7,170 nucleotides of DNA from a bacterium (GTDB taxonomy: Bacteria; Chloroflexota; Chloroflexia; Thermomicrobiales; UBA6265): positions 1 to 7,170 of the forward strand of contig JAPOLF010000104.1 in assembly GCA_029977305.1 (NCBI GenBank). Reading direction: 5' to 3'. The translations under genes and the position numbers were made by a program. Positions 6,208 through 7,170 of the stretch are shown piece after piece. Below the pieces are notes generated by a model. It was not told the origin of the DNA, searched no databases, and saw nothing but the letters and a program-made list of their open reading frames with translations. Position 1 is the stretch's first letter. Each line of letters begins with the position of its first letter.

Positions 6208-7170
6208 CTAGAACAGCAGGCGAACCGTCTCCGCGATGCGATCCGGGCTCGGCACATAGACCTGCTCCAGCGTCGGGGAGAAGGGTACCGGGGAATGGGG
6301 GGCGGTGACCATCTTGATCGGTGCATCGAGCAGGTCGAAGCCCTTGTCGGCCACCATCGCCGCGATGTCTGTCGCCACGCTGCAGCGCGGGTTGTCCTCG
6401 TCGACGATCACCAACCGGTGCGTCTTCGCGACGGAGGACAGGATGGCGTCCTCGTCGAGCGGGGAGATCGTGCGCGGATCGAGCACCTCGACGTCGATCC
6501 CCTCCGCCTCGAGTTTCTTCGCCGCGGCCAGCGACTGCTGGACCATCCGCGAGATCGCAACCACCGTCACGTCATTGCCGGCGCGCTTGATGTCAGCCTT
6601 GCCGAGAGGGATACCTTCGTCGCCCTCAGGGACCTCACCCTTCACCGCGTACAGCAGCTTGTTTTCGAAGAAGACCACCAAGTCGTTGTCACGGATGGCG
6701 CTCAGCATCAACCCTTTGGCATCCGCCGGGGTGGACGGGGCGACACACTTCACGCCGGGCATGTGCGCGAAGACGGAGTAGTGGCATCCCGAGTGCTGGG
6801 CCGCCGCGGAAACACCCGCGCCCATCTGGGTGCGGATCACCAGCGGGCACGTGGCCTTGCCGCCGAACATGTAGCGGAACTTCGCGCCCTGGTTGTAGAT
6901 CTGGTCCATGCACACGCCGAAGAAGTCGACGAACATCAACTCCGCCACCGGGCGCAACCCGGTCGCTGCCGCGCCGACCGCGGCGCCGATGTACCCTGAC
7001 TCGGAGATGGGGGTGTCGAGCACGCGGTCGCGCCCGAACTCCTGCACGAGGCCGCGGGTCACCCCCATCGAACCACCCCAGGCTTCGTCGCCCTCGAGGT
7101 GGTCGACGGTCGCGCCGCCGGCGATGTCGATGCCCATCAGGACCACCGTCGGGTCCTCGCGCATGGCGAT
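6208..7170 (-). CDS. acoB: thiamine-diphosphate dehydrogenase E1 beta subunit, acetoin type, 5' end missing
   Basis: This is the beta subunit of the alpha2-beta2 E1 enzyme, which with thiamine diphosphate cleaves acetoin and loads an acetyl group onto the E2 lipoyl arm. The frame is open to the window edge, where Ile-Ala precede Met at 7164. E1 beta proteins normally start about 15-20 residues earlier (an EAI..A-type helix before MREDP), so the Met at 7164 is probably internal. Counting from it, E55 (TPISESGYIG) is the cofactor-activating glutamate and H124 (AAQHSGC) the conserved active-site histidine. The segments DEAWGGSMGVTRGL, LMFVDFFG, KFRYMFGGKA and IRTQMGAG, with the C-terminal VTAPHSPVPFS, match AcoB more closely than pyruvate dehydrogenase beta. 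An unusual GIDIAGG replaces the common GEDVAGG. The stop is TAG at 6208-6210, with acoC 44 bp downstream. The alpha subunit gene is expected just outside the window. Other 2-oxoacid or diol substrates cannot be excluded. Confidence 0.93.
   Translation of the reverse strand: MAMREDPTVVLMGIDIAGGATVDHLEGDEAWGGSMGVTRGLVQEFGRDRVLDTPISESGYIGAAVGAAATGLRPVAELMFVDFFGVCMDQIYNQGAKFRYMFGGKATCPLVIRTQMGAGVSAAAQHSGCHYSVFAHMPGVKCVAPSTPADAKGLMLSAIRDNDLVVFFENKLLYAVKGEVPEGDEGIPLGKADIKRAGNDVTVVAISRMVQQSLAAAKKLEAEGIDVEVLDPRTISPLDEDAILSSVAKTHRLVIVDEDNPRCSVATDIAAMVADKGFDLLDAPIKMVTAPHSPVPFSPTLEQVYVPSPDRIAETVRLLF

Noticed and set aside
5007..6308. Long plus-strand open frame of 433 codons opposite acoC and the end of acoB
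   Set aside because: It is antisense to genes with clear motifs, its product is a Ser/Ala/Pro-rich low-complexity string with no recognisable domain, and long antisense frames are expected in GC-rich coding DNA.

Overview
The window is a gene-dense, GC-rich bacterial chromosomal segment. Proteins fill almost all of it, and no gene-free stretch exceeds about 165 bases. I see no tRNA, rRNA, CRISPR array, transposase, integrase or phage gene. Codon choice and protein style fit a GC-rich free-living bacterium. A Chloroflexota (Thermomicrobia-like) or similar lineage is my guess only, because nothing in the window fixes the taxon.

Layout. Bases 54-788 (+) encode a complete OmpR/PhoB-type response regulator whose effector domain resembles KdpE. 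Its start codon overlaps the stop of a possible upstream gene cut by the window edge. Converging on it, with a 20-bp overlap of coding ends, is a PLP-dependent group II amino-acid decarboxylase (769-2226, -). A 163-bp divergent intergenic region separates that gene from an amidase-signature hydrolase (2390-3799, +). The amidase in turn converges, with a 12-bp gap, on the end of a minus-strand operon.

That operon, read from right to left, encodes the beta subunit of a thiamine-diphosphate E1 component (acoB-like, 5' end outside the window), an E2-like protein with a lipoyl domain, a peripheral-subunit-binding domain and an alpha/beta-hydrolase domain (acoC-like), and an AcoX-type NAD-kinase-fold protein. 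Together these indicate an acetoin dehydrogenase system, which cleaves acetoin to acetaldehyde and acetyl-CoA. The alpha subunit (acoA) is expected just beyond base 7170. The acoX gene carries an apparent single-base frameshift near 4062-4079: the kinase-fold part is in one frame, and the conserved-looking C-terminal part continues in another to a stop at 3812.

The window looks like central and amino-acid metabolism plus one regulator, not a defence or mobile system. The points most worth a second look are the broken acoX frame, the three-domain AcoC-like protein that has a hydrolase fold and no classical acyltransferase domain, and the unusual G-I-D-I in the E1 beta subunit.
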